From Gelidibacter pelagius (GTDB lineage: Bacteria > Bacteroidota > Bacteroidia > Flavobacteriales > Flavobacteriaceae), in NCBI RefSeq assembly GCF_017581925.1, contig NZ_JAGEVG010000012.1:104630-168629 (forward strand): a DNA stretch of 64,000 bases, read 5' to 3'. The position numbers and the translations under genes are program-made. Below the pieces are notes generated by a model that was given only the letters and a program-made list of their open reading frames with translations, was not told the origin of the DNA and made no database searches. Below, in pieces: positions 55,242-63,084 of this stretch; within the stretch, counting starts at the first letter, position 1, and every line of letters starts with the position of its first letter.

Positions 55242-56747
55242 ATGATAACCACCGAAATATCCAATAAAAAAACTACCGAACTGGAACGTTACTTTCAACA
55301 GTTCAGAAAACATATCATTGGTATTGATCAAGAGTTTATGACGCCTTATGGAAAGCAGAAAATCGTTTATACAGATTGGACAGCTTCAGGGCGTTTATAC
55401 AGGCCTATTGAAGAAACATTGATGAACGTCTTTGGTCCGTATGTGGCGAATACCCATACAGAGACAACGGTTTCTGGGACTGCCATGACTAAGGCTTATC
55501 ATAAGGCGAAGCATATTATAAAAGACCATGTAAACAGCAACGACGATGATGTGCTGATTTGTTGCGGTAGTGGCATGACTGAGGCTATTAATAAGTTTCA
55601 GCGGATTTTGGGCTTGAAAGTTCCTGAAAACATGAGAAAGCATACCATAGTTCCGGATGCCATGAAACCGGTTGTGTTTATTACACATATGGAACATCAT
55701 TCCAACCAAACATCCTGGTTAGAAACTATTGCAAAAGTGGAGGTGATTCCTCCAGGGGAAGACGGTTTGTTTTGTATGGAGAATTTTAAAGTGCTTCTTG
55801 AACAATATAAGGATCGCCCCATTAAAATTGCTTCGGTTGTAGGCGGCTCTAATGTCACTGGCATCCAAACACCTTATCATGATATCGCTAAAGTGATGCA
55901 TCAAAATGGCGGGGTGTGTTTCGTTGACTTTGCGTGTTCTGCACCTTATGTGGATATTGACATGCATCCAGAAGATGAAGAGCAAGCTTTGGACGCCATT
56001 TTCTTTTCACCACACAAATTTATTGGAGGTCCGGGAACATCTGGTGTTTTAATCTTCAGTAAAAAACTGTATAAAAACATGATTCCTGATAGTCCGGGCG
56101 GTGGTACCGTAAGTTGGACCAATCCTTGGGGAGAGCATAAATATATCGATAATATTGAAGATCGAGAAGACGGTGGAACCCCAGGATTTTTACAAACCAT
56201 TAAAACTGCATTAGCCATTAAGCTTAAAGAGCAAATGGGCGTCGACAAAATATTGGAGCGCGAGCATGAAATCGTTGACTATATTTTCAGCGAGCTAAGT
56301 CCTGTTGAAAACATCAATATTCTTGCAGGCCAGCATCAAGAGCGATTGGGAGTGATTTCTTTCTATATTGATGATCTGCACTACAATTTAGGCGTCAAAC
56401 TTTTAAACGATCGCTATGGGATCCAAACACGTGGAGGATGTAGTTGTGCCGGCACTTATGGACACTTCTTGTTGCACGTGGATATGGAAACCTCGAATGC
56501 TTTGACCCATGAAATTTCTTTAGGTGAATTAACTCGTAAACCTGGTTGGATCCGAATGTCTATTCATCCGACAACTACATCAGAGGAAACGGTGTATGTT
56601 TGTGATAGCTTAAAAGAGCTTGCCAAACATCATCAGGAGTGGGCTAAGGAGTATCAATATATTCCGGCAACCAACGAGTTTGTGCATAAATCTACTTTAG
56701 AGGAGGATAAATACGAACTTCCGGTGGATGATTGGTTTGAAATGTAA
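55242..56747 (+). CDS. PLP-dependent class V aminotransferase (cysteine desulfurase-like)
   Basis: A 501-residue PLP enzyme of the SufS/CsdA/NifS fold. Pyridoxal lysine sits in FFSPHKFIGGPGTSGVLIF; the cofactor ring is held by VCFVDFACSAPY; a His-rich N-terminal loop reads YVANTHTETTVSGTAMTKAYHKAKHII. GGCSCAGTYGHFLL near residue 400 contains Cys residues where group II desulfurases have their loop. The start at 55242 is the first ATG before the conserved part; the frame above it overlaps glmM. No Suf or Isc partner is adjacent. It could be a selenocysteine lyase-like enzyme; the reaction is uncertain. Confidence 0.88.
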   Translation: MITTEISNKKTTELERYFQQFRKHIIGIDQEFMTPYGKQKIVYTDWTASGRLYRPIEETLMNVFGPYVANTHTETTVSGTAMTKAYHKAKHIIKDHVNSNDDDVLICCGSGMTEAINKFQRILGLKVPENMRKHTIVPDAMKPVVFITHMEHHSNQTSWLETIAKVEVIPPGEDGLFCMENFKVLLEQYKDRPIKIASVVGGSNVTGIQTPYHDIAKVMHQNGGVCFVDFACSAPYVDIDMHPEDEEQALDAIFFSPHKFIGGPGTSGVLIFSKKLYKNMIPDSPGGGTVSWTNPWGEHKYIDNIEDREDGGTPGFLQTIKTALAIKLKEQMGVDKILEREHEIVDYIFSELSPVENINILAGQHQERLGVISFYIDDLHYNLGVKLLNDRYGIQTRGGCSCAGTYGHFLLHVDMETSNALTHEISLGELTRKPGWIRMSIHPTTTSEETVYVCDSLKELAKHHQEWAKEYQYIPATNEFVHKSTLEEDKYELPVDDWFEM

Positions 56748-56774
56748 TTGATGCGGTGGCGGATGGAACGCCGT

Positions 56775-56796
56775 CCTGCCCGTCCGTTCAGGCGGG
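56775..56796. repeat. GC-rich hairpin repeat (CCTGCCCGTCCG type)
   Basis: CCTGCCCGTCCG followed by TTCAGGCGGG; CCTG/CAGG and CCCG/CGGG pair as a short hairpin. The same CCTGCCCGTCCG 12-mer occurs, on the other strand, in the higB relic (about 62806-62817); relatives lie at 17940 and 19219. Confidence 0.7.
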
Positions 56797-56910
56797 TGAC
56801 ACGGATTGAACTGATATCTATTGAATATTTGCTTTTGAAATTTTAATAGTTGACCAATTTCGTAAATACTTCATCCCAGCTTAGCGTCTCTGTGAGAGAT
56901 ATTTCACATG

Positions 56911-57801
56911 TTATTTAAATTCCGCAGGAACTTTATCCCTATGCTTCCAACGTCGGTGCGTCCATAGATAATATTGTGGAGCTTCGCGGATTTGTTTCTC
57001 GACTTTTTTTGTGAATATATCGGAGATTTCGTAGTCGGGATAGTCGTTTGGGTTTACTGCAAGGGTTTCAAAAGTGGTCTCGTAATAGCCGCGTTTAAGA
57101 CGTTTCACCCTGAAGAATACCACGGACATATCCAATCGTTTTGCCAACATTTCAGCACCGGTATGGATTGGAACTTTGATGCCCATAAATTCATTCCAGT
57201 GAAAAGCTCTTGTCACCTGAGGTGATTGGTCTGATACAAAGCCGTTGATGGTCAACTCGCCTTCTAACTTTGTTTGGGTCAATGTGGGAACCGTTTCTTT
57301 TGTGGTGATTAAGGTGCTGTCGTATTTGGCGCGAATTCGTTTTACCAGTCGGTCAAAATATTTATTGCTCAAGCGGCTATAAACAGCATATCCTTTGTGT
57401 GAGACATACTTTTGTAAGATAAAGATCCACTCCCAACTCCCGTAATGTCCACACATGAGCACGACGCTTCTGTTTTGCTTTCCCAGATCGGTGAGGAGTT
57501 CCACATTTGCAAACTTGAATCGTTTTCTCATTGACTCTTCAGAAATGGTCAATGATTTGATGGCTTCCACCATCATATCACAAAAATGATGGTAAAATTT
57601 CTCAGTGATGTCGTTGATTTCAGCTTCTGGTTTCTCAGGAAAAACTAATCTTAGATTATCTTGGACCACTTTTTTTCGATACCCTACAAGTTTGTAGATG
57701 ATTATGTACAGTCCATCAGAGAAGGCATAAAGCAATCGAAACGGAAGGATTGATATCAGCCAAATAAGTGGATAAACTAAGATGTAAACGAGAAATTGCA
57801 T
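56911..57801 (-). CDS. Lysophospholipid/lipid A acyltransferase (LpxL/HtrB-like)
   Basis: A 296-residue inner-membrane protein. N-terminal helix (FLVYILVYPLIWLISILPFRLLYAF), then the acyltransferase core with the HX4E motif in MCGHYGSWEWIFIL and the downstream GFVSDQSPQ and IHTGAEMLAKRLDM stretch. In Gram-negatives this family adds secondary acyl chains to Kdo-lipid A. The 'WTHRRWKHRDKVP' end is typical of the lysophospholipid acyltransferase branch of Bacteroidota. Acyl donor and acceptor are not known. Confidence 0.9.
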   Translation of the reverse strand: MQFLVYILVYPLIWLISILPFRLLYAFSDGLYIIIYKLVGYRKKVVQDNLRLVFPEKPEAEINDITEKFYHHFCDMMVEAIKSLTISEESMRKRFKFANVELLTDLGKQNRSVVLMCGHYGSWEWIFILQKYVSHKGYAVYSRLSNKYFDRLVKRIRAKYDSTLITTKETVPTLTQTKLEGELTINGFVSDQSPQVTRAFHWNEFMGIKVPIHTGAEMLAKRLDMSVVFFRVKRLKRGYYETTFETLAVNPNDYPDYEISDIFTKKVEKQIREAPQYYLWTHRRWKHRDKVPAEFK

Positions 57802-57811
57802 TTTTTAATAT

Positions 57812-57833
57812 TAGATTTGCAGCTGCAAAGATA
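57812..57833. promoter_or_regulatory. Overlapping divergent -7 promoter boxes around a palindrome
   Basis: TAGATTTG (plus, 57812-57819) drives the rhomboid gene; TATCTTTG (minus, 57826-57833) drives the acyltransferase gene. Both boxes and the 6 nt between them form an almost perfect palindrome (TTTGCAGCTGCAAA core, extended to GAT/ATC), so only one polymerase can bind at a time. Confidence 0.6.
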
Positions 57834-57864
57834 TGCTTTAATATAAATAATACGTTTTGAGTTT

Positions 57865-58515
57865 ATGGGTAATTTGGATTTGGTGACCATTGTAGTAATT
57901 GCAGCAAATGTAATTATATCATTTAAAGGATTTAGCGATCGTGGTTTTTTTGAACGCTACAAATTTAACGTTGGTGGTATTAGGCGTGGTGAAAAGGTTA
58001 GAATATTCAGTTCTGGCTTTTTGCATGTAGACACAATGCACCTTTTCTTCAATATGTTTACCCTCTATTTTTTTGCTCCAGTAGTGATTCTCTATTTGGG
58101 AACCGTTCATTTTCTGATCATTTACATAGCCAGTTTGATTTTAGGAAATCTCCTGTCGCTCTATTTCCATAAAGATGAATATCACTATAGTGCCGTAGGG
58201 GCAAGTGGTGCCGTTACCGGTGTTTTATATTCGGCTATTTTATTGGAACCTTCTATGCAGCTGGGTATTTTGTTTATTCCATTGCCAATTCCTGCCTATG
58301 TTTTTGGAATCTTGTATTTGTTATATTCTATCTATGGCATGAAAAAACAATTGGGCAATATAGGTCACGATGCGCATTTTGGCGGTGCCATTGGTGGTTT
58401 TGTGGTCACATTGATCCTTAGGCCTTCTCTTTTTCAAACGGATTTATTGATGGTCGGTTTGCTGGCAATTCCTATTGTGGTTTTATTTGTGATGCATAAA
58501 ACGGGGAAGTTGTAA
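57865..58515 (+). CDS. Rhomboid-family intramembrane serine protease
   Basis: A 216-residue protein with about six membrane helices. The GxSG motif with catalytic Ser is in YSAVGASGAVTGVLYS (about residue 113), the catalytic His in GHDAHFGGAIGGF (about residue 170), and HMDTMHLFFNMFTLYFFAPV (here HVDTMHLFFNM) is the helix 2 signature of rhomboids. It cleaves membrane proteins within the lipid bilayer; substrates unknown. Divergently transcribed from the acyltransferase gene. Confidence 0.93.
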   Translation: MGNLDLVTIVVIAANVIISFKGFSDRGFFERYKFNVGGIRRGEKVRIFSSGFLHVDTMHLFFNMFTLYFFAPVVILYLGTVHFLIIYIASLILGNLLSLYFHKDEYHYSAVGASGAVTGVLYSAILLEPSMQLGILFIPLPIPAYVFGILYLLYSIYGMKKQLGNIGHDAHFGGAIGGFVVTLILRPSLFQTDLLMVGLLAIPIVVLFVMHKTGKL

Positions 58516-58554
58516 GTGCATAGTGCTTAATAATCGAAGTCAATCTTATTCAAA

Positions 58555-59700
58555 CTAATTCAAAAGCTCACCAATCTTCGCTTCTAACGCAGCACCTCTT
58601 AAGTTTTTCGCAACAATTCTCCCCGAAGCATCTAAGATATAGGTGGCCGGAATAGAATTGATATTGTACAGTTTAGCGATCGGATCATTAAAATAATTGA
58701 GGTTTGACACATGATGCCAAGTCAAGTTGTCGTCTTTGATCGCTTTTATCCATCTGTCTTTATGTCCAGGCCTGTCCAAAGAGACGTTGATGATTTCCAG
58801 ACCCTTATCATGATACTTTTGATAGACTTTGACCACATTCGGGTTTTCTTTTCTGCATGGCCCACACCAAGAGGCCCAAAAATCAATGATGGTTACTTTT
58901 CCTCTGATATCACTTAAGGCAAGGGTATTGCCTTCAGGAGTTGGTGCGGAAAAATCAGGAGCCACTTTACCAATGTCTAAGGCGCCGAATTTGGCCATAT
59001 GCAGCATCTTTGCTTCCAATTGAGCGGCCACACGTTGGCCATATTCTGAAGATTTGAGATCAGATGTCATAGCATCAAACTTTTGTTCTATAACTTTTAG
59101 ATCGCTGTTGGGTGTTGCAATCAAAGACTCCATCAAGACTAATGAAAAATAATTGTCTGGATGTTCACTTATAAAATTCGTTGGATAATTTGTCAATTCC
59201 TGATTGATGTCTCTTATTTCTGTGGCAATTCGGGCATTTTCGGATTTGTCTTCAGCTGTTGCGAGCGCCCTGTTCTCCGCGATTAAAGCGTTGCGTTTGT
59301 TTGTCAATTCCTGTGCTTTATGCATATAAGTGGTTAACGCATCGTTAGATTTTGATCCTGAAATCGTAGAATTTCCCAGATTGTCTGGGTTTACGGAAAT
59401 TGTAAATTCTCTATTTTCAATGATTATCGGCAAACGACCAACCACACTATTCATGGTCAAATACCAAAGTTGAGGTGAGTTTATTTCCCCTTTAAAAACG
59501 AACTTCTCATCCACAACAATAGAGGAGTCTTTAATAATTTCGCGTTGTTGATTATCGACAGTCTTTAAATAGGCTCTGACACCGTTATATACTCCAGGAG
59601 CCGTTCCACTGATGACATAGCTGTCTGTTTCAACTTGAGGATCGGACTTGCACGACGTCAATACGATGCAGACTATTAAAAGACTAAGGACTCTTTTCAT
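58555..59700 (-). CDS. TlpA-type thiol:disulfide oxidoreductase lipoprotein with DUF4369 domain
   Basis: A 381-residue lipoprotein: signal LLIVCIVLTSCKSDP with the lipobox Cys. Residues about 30-235 form a DUF4369 beta domain with a helical segment (ALTTYMHKAQELTNKRNALIAENRAL). Residues about 240-381 are a thioredoxin fold with the CGPC active site in DFWASWCGPCRKENPNVV (about residue 280) and cis-Pro in NSIPATYILDASG. It probably reduces or isomerises disulfides in the periplasm, for example in cytochrome maturation. Complete, stand-alone. Confidence 0.94.
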   Translation of the reverse strand: MKRVLSLLIVCIVLTSCKSDPQVETDSYVISGTAPGVYNGVRAYLKTVDNQQREIIKDSSIVVDEKFVFKGEINSPQLWYLTMNSVVGRLPIIIENREFTISVNPDNLGNSTISGSKSNDALTTYMHKAQELTNKRNALIAENRALATAEDKSENARIATEIRDINQELTNYPTNFISEHPDNYFSLVLMESLIATPNSDLKVIEQKFDAMTSDLKSSEYGQRVAAQLEAKMLHMAKFGALDIGKVAPDFSAPTPEGNTLALSDIRGKVTIIDFWASWCGPCRKENPNVVKVYQKYHDKGLEIINVSLDRPGHKDRWIKAIKDDNLTWHHVSNLNYFNDPIAKLYNINSIPATYILDASGRIVAKNLRGAALEAKIGELLN

Positions 59701-59819
59701 GGGACTAATTTTTTATGGGTTCACAAATATAATAAGATATGACAGATAGGAAAGTTTATGAGGCTCTCATCAAAGCTTAATAAATTTAACATTTACTCTT
59801 AAAGATGGCATTTTTACGA

Positions 59820-59827
59820 TATTTTTG
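59820..59827 (+). promoter_or_regulatory. -7 promoter element for mnmE
   Basis: TATTTTTG, 17 nt before the ATG, fits the consensus; no evident TTG at -33. Confidence 0.5.
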
Positions 59828-59844
59828 CAGGAAAATGACGCTTT

Positions 59845-61254
59845 ATGATTGCTAATGATACTATTGTTGCCTTGGCTACCGCTTCTGGAAGTGGTGCCAT
59901 TGCGGTAATCCGACTTTCGGGAAAGGATGCTATTTCAATTGGCTCACGGTTTTTTAAATCGGTTTCAGGGAAATCCCTATCGGAACAGAAAACGCATACC
60001 GTACATTTAGGTCATATTGTTGATGATCCCAGAGTGATTGATGAGGTTTTGGTGACGATATTCAAAAACCCGCATTCGTACACCGGTGAAGATGTCATTG
60101 AGATTTCCTGTCATGGAAGTTTATATATCCAACAGGAAATCATTCAGTTGTTTTTGAAGAATGGCTGCCGAATGGCAAATGCTGGAGAATATACTTTAAG
60201 AGCCTTTTTAAACGGAAAACTGGATTTGAGTCAGGCCGAAGCCGTAGCCGATTTGATAGCCAGTGATAATGAAGCCTCCCATAAAATTGCCATGCAACAA
60301 ATGCGCGGTGGGTTTAGTAATGAGATTAAACACCTGCGTGACGAATTACTGAACTTTGCAAGCTTGATTGAACTCGAGCTCGATTTTGCTGAAGAAGACG
60401 TCGAATTTGCCAATCGTGATGAGTTTTATAACTTGGTGAACCGGATTATTCATGTGTTAAAGCGACTGATCGATTCCTTTGCGGTTGGAAATGTCATTAA
60501 GAACGGGATTCCTGTGGCCATTGTTGGCGAACCAAACGTAGGGAAATCTACCTTACTCAATGCGCTTTTAAATGAAGAACGCGCCATCGTTTCTGAGATA
60601 GCGGGTACGACGAGAGACACGATTGAAGACGAAATGGTGATAGGGGGGATGAGCTTCCGATTTATTGACACGGCGGGCATCCGTGAGACTGAAGATATCG
60701 TGGAAAGTATCGGTATTAAGAAAACTTTTGAAAAGATAGAGCAAGCTCAGGTGGTGTTATTTTTAATTGGCAGTGGTCAGCTTGCCGATGGTAATGATGC
60801 GATTCAATCCTTTATCATTGAAATAGAAAAAATAAAGAACCAGTTTCCTCAGAAGCAATTATTGGTTGTGCTTAATAAAATCGATCAAATTTCCGATAGC
60901 GAGCTTGCCAATATTACAACGCACCTTGCACCTCACACCGCACACCTCATTCCTATTTCTGCTAAAACTGGATTTGGAGTAGAGCTGTTGACCGACACCT
61001 TATTGAATCTTATCAATACGGGAGCACTCAGAAACAACGAAACTATCGTTACCAACACCAGACATTACGATGCGCTCCTAAAAGCCTTTGAAGAAATCCA
61101 AAAAGTGAAATACGGTTTGGATTCAGAACTCTCTGGCGATTTGTTGGCCATTGACATCCGTCAGGCACTGTATCACTTTGGAGAGATTACAGGAGAGATA
61201 ACCAATGATGACTTGTTGGGCAATATTTTTGCTAATTTCTGCATCGGAAAATAA
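59845..61254 (+). CDS. mnmE: tRNA uridine-5-carboxymethylaminomethyl GTPase MnmE
   Basis: A 469-residue GTPase that, with MnmG, modifies the wobble uridine of several tRNAs. Residues 1-115: folate-binding N-terminal domain (IANDTIVALATASGSGAIAVIRLSG). Central G domain: G1 GEPNVGKSTLLNALL (about 228), G2 AGTTRDTIED, G3 DTAG, G4 NKID, G5 SAKTG. C-terminal helix ends in the nearly universal FCIGK. The gene is intact; its last 18 nt coincide with the known attachment site of SGI1-like islands, and an integrase gene follows 151 nt downstream on the same strand. Confidence 0.97.
   Translation: MIANDTIVALATASGSGAIAVIRLSGKDAISIGSRFFKSVSGKSLSEQKTHTVHLGHIVDDPRVIDEVLVTIFKNPHSYTGEDVIEISCHGSLYIQQEIIQLFLKNGCRMANAGEYTLRAFLNGKLDLSQAEAVADLIASDNEASHKIAMQQMRGGFSNEIKHLRDELLNFASLIELELDFAEEDVEFANRDEFYNLVNRIIHVLKRLIDSFAVGNVIKNGIPVAIVGEPNVGKSTLLNALLNEERAIVSEIAGTTRDTIEDEMVIGGMSFRFIDTAGIRETEDIVESIGIKKTFEKIEQAQVVLFLIGSGQLADGNDAIQSFIIEIEKIKNQFPQKQLLVVLNKIDQISDSELANITTHLAPHTAHLIPISAKTGFGVELLTDTLLNLINTGALRNNETIVTNTRHYDALLKAFEEIQKVKYGLDSELSGDLLAIDIRQALYHFGEITGEITNDDLLGNIFANFCIGK
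61237..61254 (+). other. Candidate attachment (att) site in the mnmE 3' end
   Basis: TTCTGCATCGGAAAATAA is the last 18 nt of mnmE including the stop. SGI1-type islands are known to integrate in the same 18-nt mnmE end, which encodes FCIGK. No second copy is visible within the remaining 2.7 kb; the partner site would lie beyond the right edge. This is an inference from position plus the adjacent integrase. Confidence 0.45.
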
Positions 61255-61268
61255 AACTGGTTTCCGAT
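61243..61268. repeat. Inverted repeat spanning the mnmE stop
   Basis: ATCGGAAA and TTTCCGAT flank a 10-nt spacer (ATAAAACTGG). It may be a recombinase core site or an mnmE terminator; no T-run follows, which weakens the terminator reading. Confidence 0.55.
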
Positions 61269-61345
61269 ACTTGTTTAATGTCTTCTTTTAATTGATATAC
61301 AGATAGTTATAGTGTTAAAGTTTTTCTTTCTATTTCTTTTAGTAT

Positions 61346-61405
61346 TACTTTTGGTACCACATATGTACTACATTTTAAATTTATGTAGTACAAACGTACC
61401 ACATA
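61346..61405 (+). promoter_or_regulatory. Integrase promoter and repeat-dense operator region
   Basis: TACTTTTG (61346-61353) is a -7 box. It is followed by GTACCACATA at 61354 and again at 61396 (42 nt apart), and between them a perfect 10-bp inverted repeat TGTACTACAT (61364) / ATGTAGTACA (61383) with a 9-nt AT spacer. The second direct repeat touches the integrase ATG. This arrangement looks like autoregulation or recombinase arm binding (inference). Confidence 0.6.
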
Positions 61406-62542
61406 ATGAAAATAAAACTAAAAGAACGGAAACTACCAAGTGGGAAAATTAGCTTGCTAATAGAGTACTATAAGGGATCAGAGATATCCTCAGAAGGTAA
61501 AAGAAAACACATTCGCGACTATGAAAATCTAAAAATGTATTTGCATGGTGAACCGAAGAATACTATTGAAAGAAAAGAGAACAAGGAAACTATGGCCTTA
61601 GCCAAAAAGATTCTTGCGATTCGGGAAGCAGAATATTATCAAGGCAAGTTTGATCTTAAAACCACAACAAAAGGGATCAGACGGTTTTTAGAATTCTTTC
61701 GCGAAAAAGCAGAAGAGCGCTATGATAGTCCTAAAAATTATGGGAATTGGTCGGCCGCACTCATACACTTTGAGCGTTGTATTTCTCCAAACATTACTTT
61801 TGACGATATTGATGAAGCTTTTGTTAACAGAGTTCGAAAATACATCGACAAAGAAGCGCGTTCCAAAAGTAAATTGCCGTTATCATTAAATTCAAAATAC
61901 ACCTACTTCAACAAATTTAAAGCGACCCTTAGAGCTGCGTTTGACGAAGGCTATTTAGCACTTAACTATGCTACAAAAGTAAAGTCCTTCGAGCAAGCAG
62001 AAAGCCAACGCGAATATTTGACTTTTCAAGAGTTGCAAACCTTAGCCAACACCGATTGTAAATATGAAGTTTTAAAACGTGCTTTTTTGTTTTCATGTTT
62101 ATCAGGTTTAAGATGGTCAGATATTAATGCGATGACTTGGTCAGAGGTACGTGATGAAGATGGGGTAAGCCGGGTAAACTTTAGACAAAAGAAAACTGAC
62201 GGTGTGGAATATCTTTATATCTCAGATCAAGCCCGTGAATTGTTAGGCGAGCGTTGTGCTCCCAATGATAGGGTATTTGTAGGTCTAAAGTATTCAGCAG
62301 TTTATAATAATGAAATAGTACGTTGGTGCAATCGTGCAGGCGTATCAAAGCATATTACGTTTCATAGTGCCAGACATACAAATGCAGTTCTGTTATTAGA
62401 AAACGGCGCGGATATTTATACGGTTTCCAAACGTCTTGGACATAGAGAGATAAGAACCACACAGATTTATGCCAAAATAATTGATACAAAAATGAAGGAA
62501 GCGGCTAATAGTATTCCGATATTGAATATTACATTAGAATGA
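61406..62542 (+). CDS. Tyrosine recombinase / integrase
   Basis: A 378-residue site-specific recombinase. The N-terminal arm-binding part (LPSGKISLLIEYYKG) and the SAM-like core-binding domain (FLEFFREKAEERYDSP) are of the Bacteroidota integrase type (phage_int_SAM_5). The catalytic domain has Arg in FSCLSGLRWSDINAMTW (about residue 235), the HxxR pair in HSARHTNAVLLLENG (about 319-322), His in KRLGHREIRTTQIYAKI (about 345) and the nucleophile Tyr (about 354). The length fits a functional enzyme. It lies just downstream of mnmE and is preceded by its own promoter and repeat cluster. Confidence 0.95.
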   Translation: MKIKLKERKLPSGKISLLIEYYKGSEISSEGKRKHIRDYENLKMYLHGEPKNTIERKENKETMALAKKILAIREAEYYQGKFDLKTTTKGIRRFLEFFREKAEERYDSPKNYGNWSAALIHFERCISPNITFDDIDEAFVNRVRKYIDKEARSKSKLPLSLNSKYTYFNKFKATLRAAFDEGYLALNYATKVKSFEQAESQREYLTFQELQTLANTDCKYEVLKRAFLFSCLSGLRWSDINAMTWSEVRDEDGVSRVNFRQKKTDGVEYLYISDQARELLGERCAPNDRVFVGLKYSAVYNNEIVRWCNRAGVSKHITFHSARHTNAVLLLENGADIYTVSKRLGHREIRTTQIYAKIIDTKMKEAANSIPILNITLE

Positions 62543-62597
62543 CAACCTGAATTAGAATGGGACTTCGGTTTTTTTTAGCTTCAAAGGGACCTGAAGC

Positions 62598-62756
62598 CTA
62601 AATTGGGTAATGTTCGTTTTCGTAATTTTCGATAAGCAATAAAAGTATTTCCGCTTCGTCGCCTTCTATTGTTTTGATTGGGGCATCAAAGATTATCTCC
62701 AACCTTTTAAGAGCGTTTCGGTAATCTTTCTCAGATTTAATTGGCTTTAATTCCAT
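62598..62756 (-). pseudogene. higA: Truncated HigA-type antitoxin (N-terminal part only)
   Basis: 52 residues (MELKPIKSEKDYRNALKRL...EGDEAEILLLLIENYENEHYPI) match the N-terminus of HigA-type antitoxins, which normally continue with an HTH DNA-binding domain (DPIEAIKFRMEQ...). Here a TAG follows HYPI and no HTH-coding frame is found downstream. It overlaps the end of the higB relic by 20 nt, the usual higBA arrangement. Confidence 0.72.
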
Positions 62757-63084
62757 AACTGTTTATTAAAATTGTATCAGCATCGATCTTGTCGTACCCA
62801 CCAGCCGGACGGGCAGGTTCGCCATCGGTGCCAATAAAACGAATAAATGCCCAATTTTTTTGGTAATTGTACTTCGCAATTAAGAGGTAAGCATTTCCAT
62901 TAATATTAAAAACCACTCGACCGTCTGTTAAGATGCTTGCATTTGCTTAAGTTTACATAACATCATTGGGTGAGAACCATGTTCCATTTTTAGCTGTATA
63001 GTACCAGGTTTTTAAATACTGTTCCGAATCAGCGTGCTTTCCCCAAAATTCCCTAAGTGTACTCTTTGCAATTATGCGTTTCAT
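62737..63084 (-). pseudogene. higB: HigB-type toxin relic with two in-frame stops and a GC-rich insert
   Basis: The frame reads MKRIIAKSTLREFWGKHADSEQ...WFSPNDV, then TAA-ACT-TAA (codons 44 and 46, at 62955 and 62949 on the minus strand), and continues without shift as ANASILTDGRVVFNINGNAYLLIAKYNY...FIRFIGTDG...YDKIDADTI. This is the RelE/HigB family mRNA interferase pattern. Codons 89-96 (EPARPAGG) are extra compared with the usual GT-h-x-YDKID, and their DNA matches the CCTGCCCGTCCG intergenic repeat. The gene is dead unless the stops are bypassed. Confidence 0.8.

Noticed and set aside
62797..62820. In-frame insert as a functional extension of HigB
   Set aside because: The gene already has two stops upstream and the insert DNA matches spacer repeats elsewhere, so a neutral insertion is simpler.
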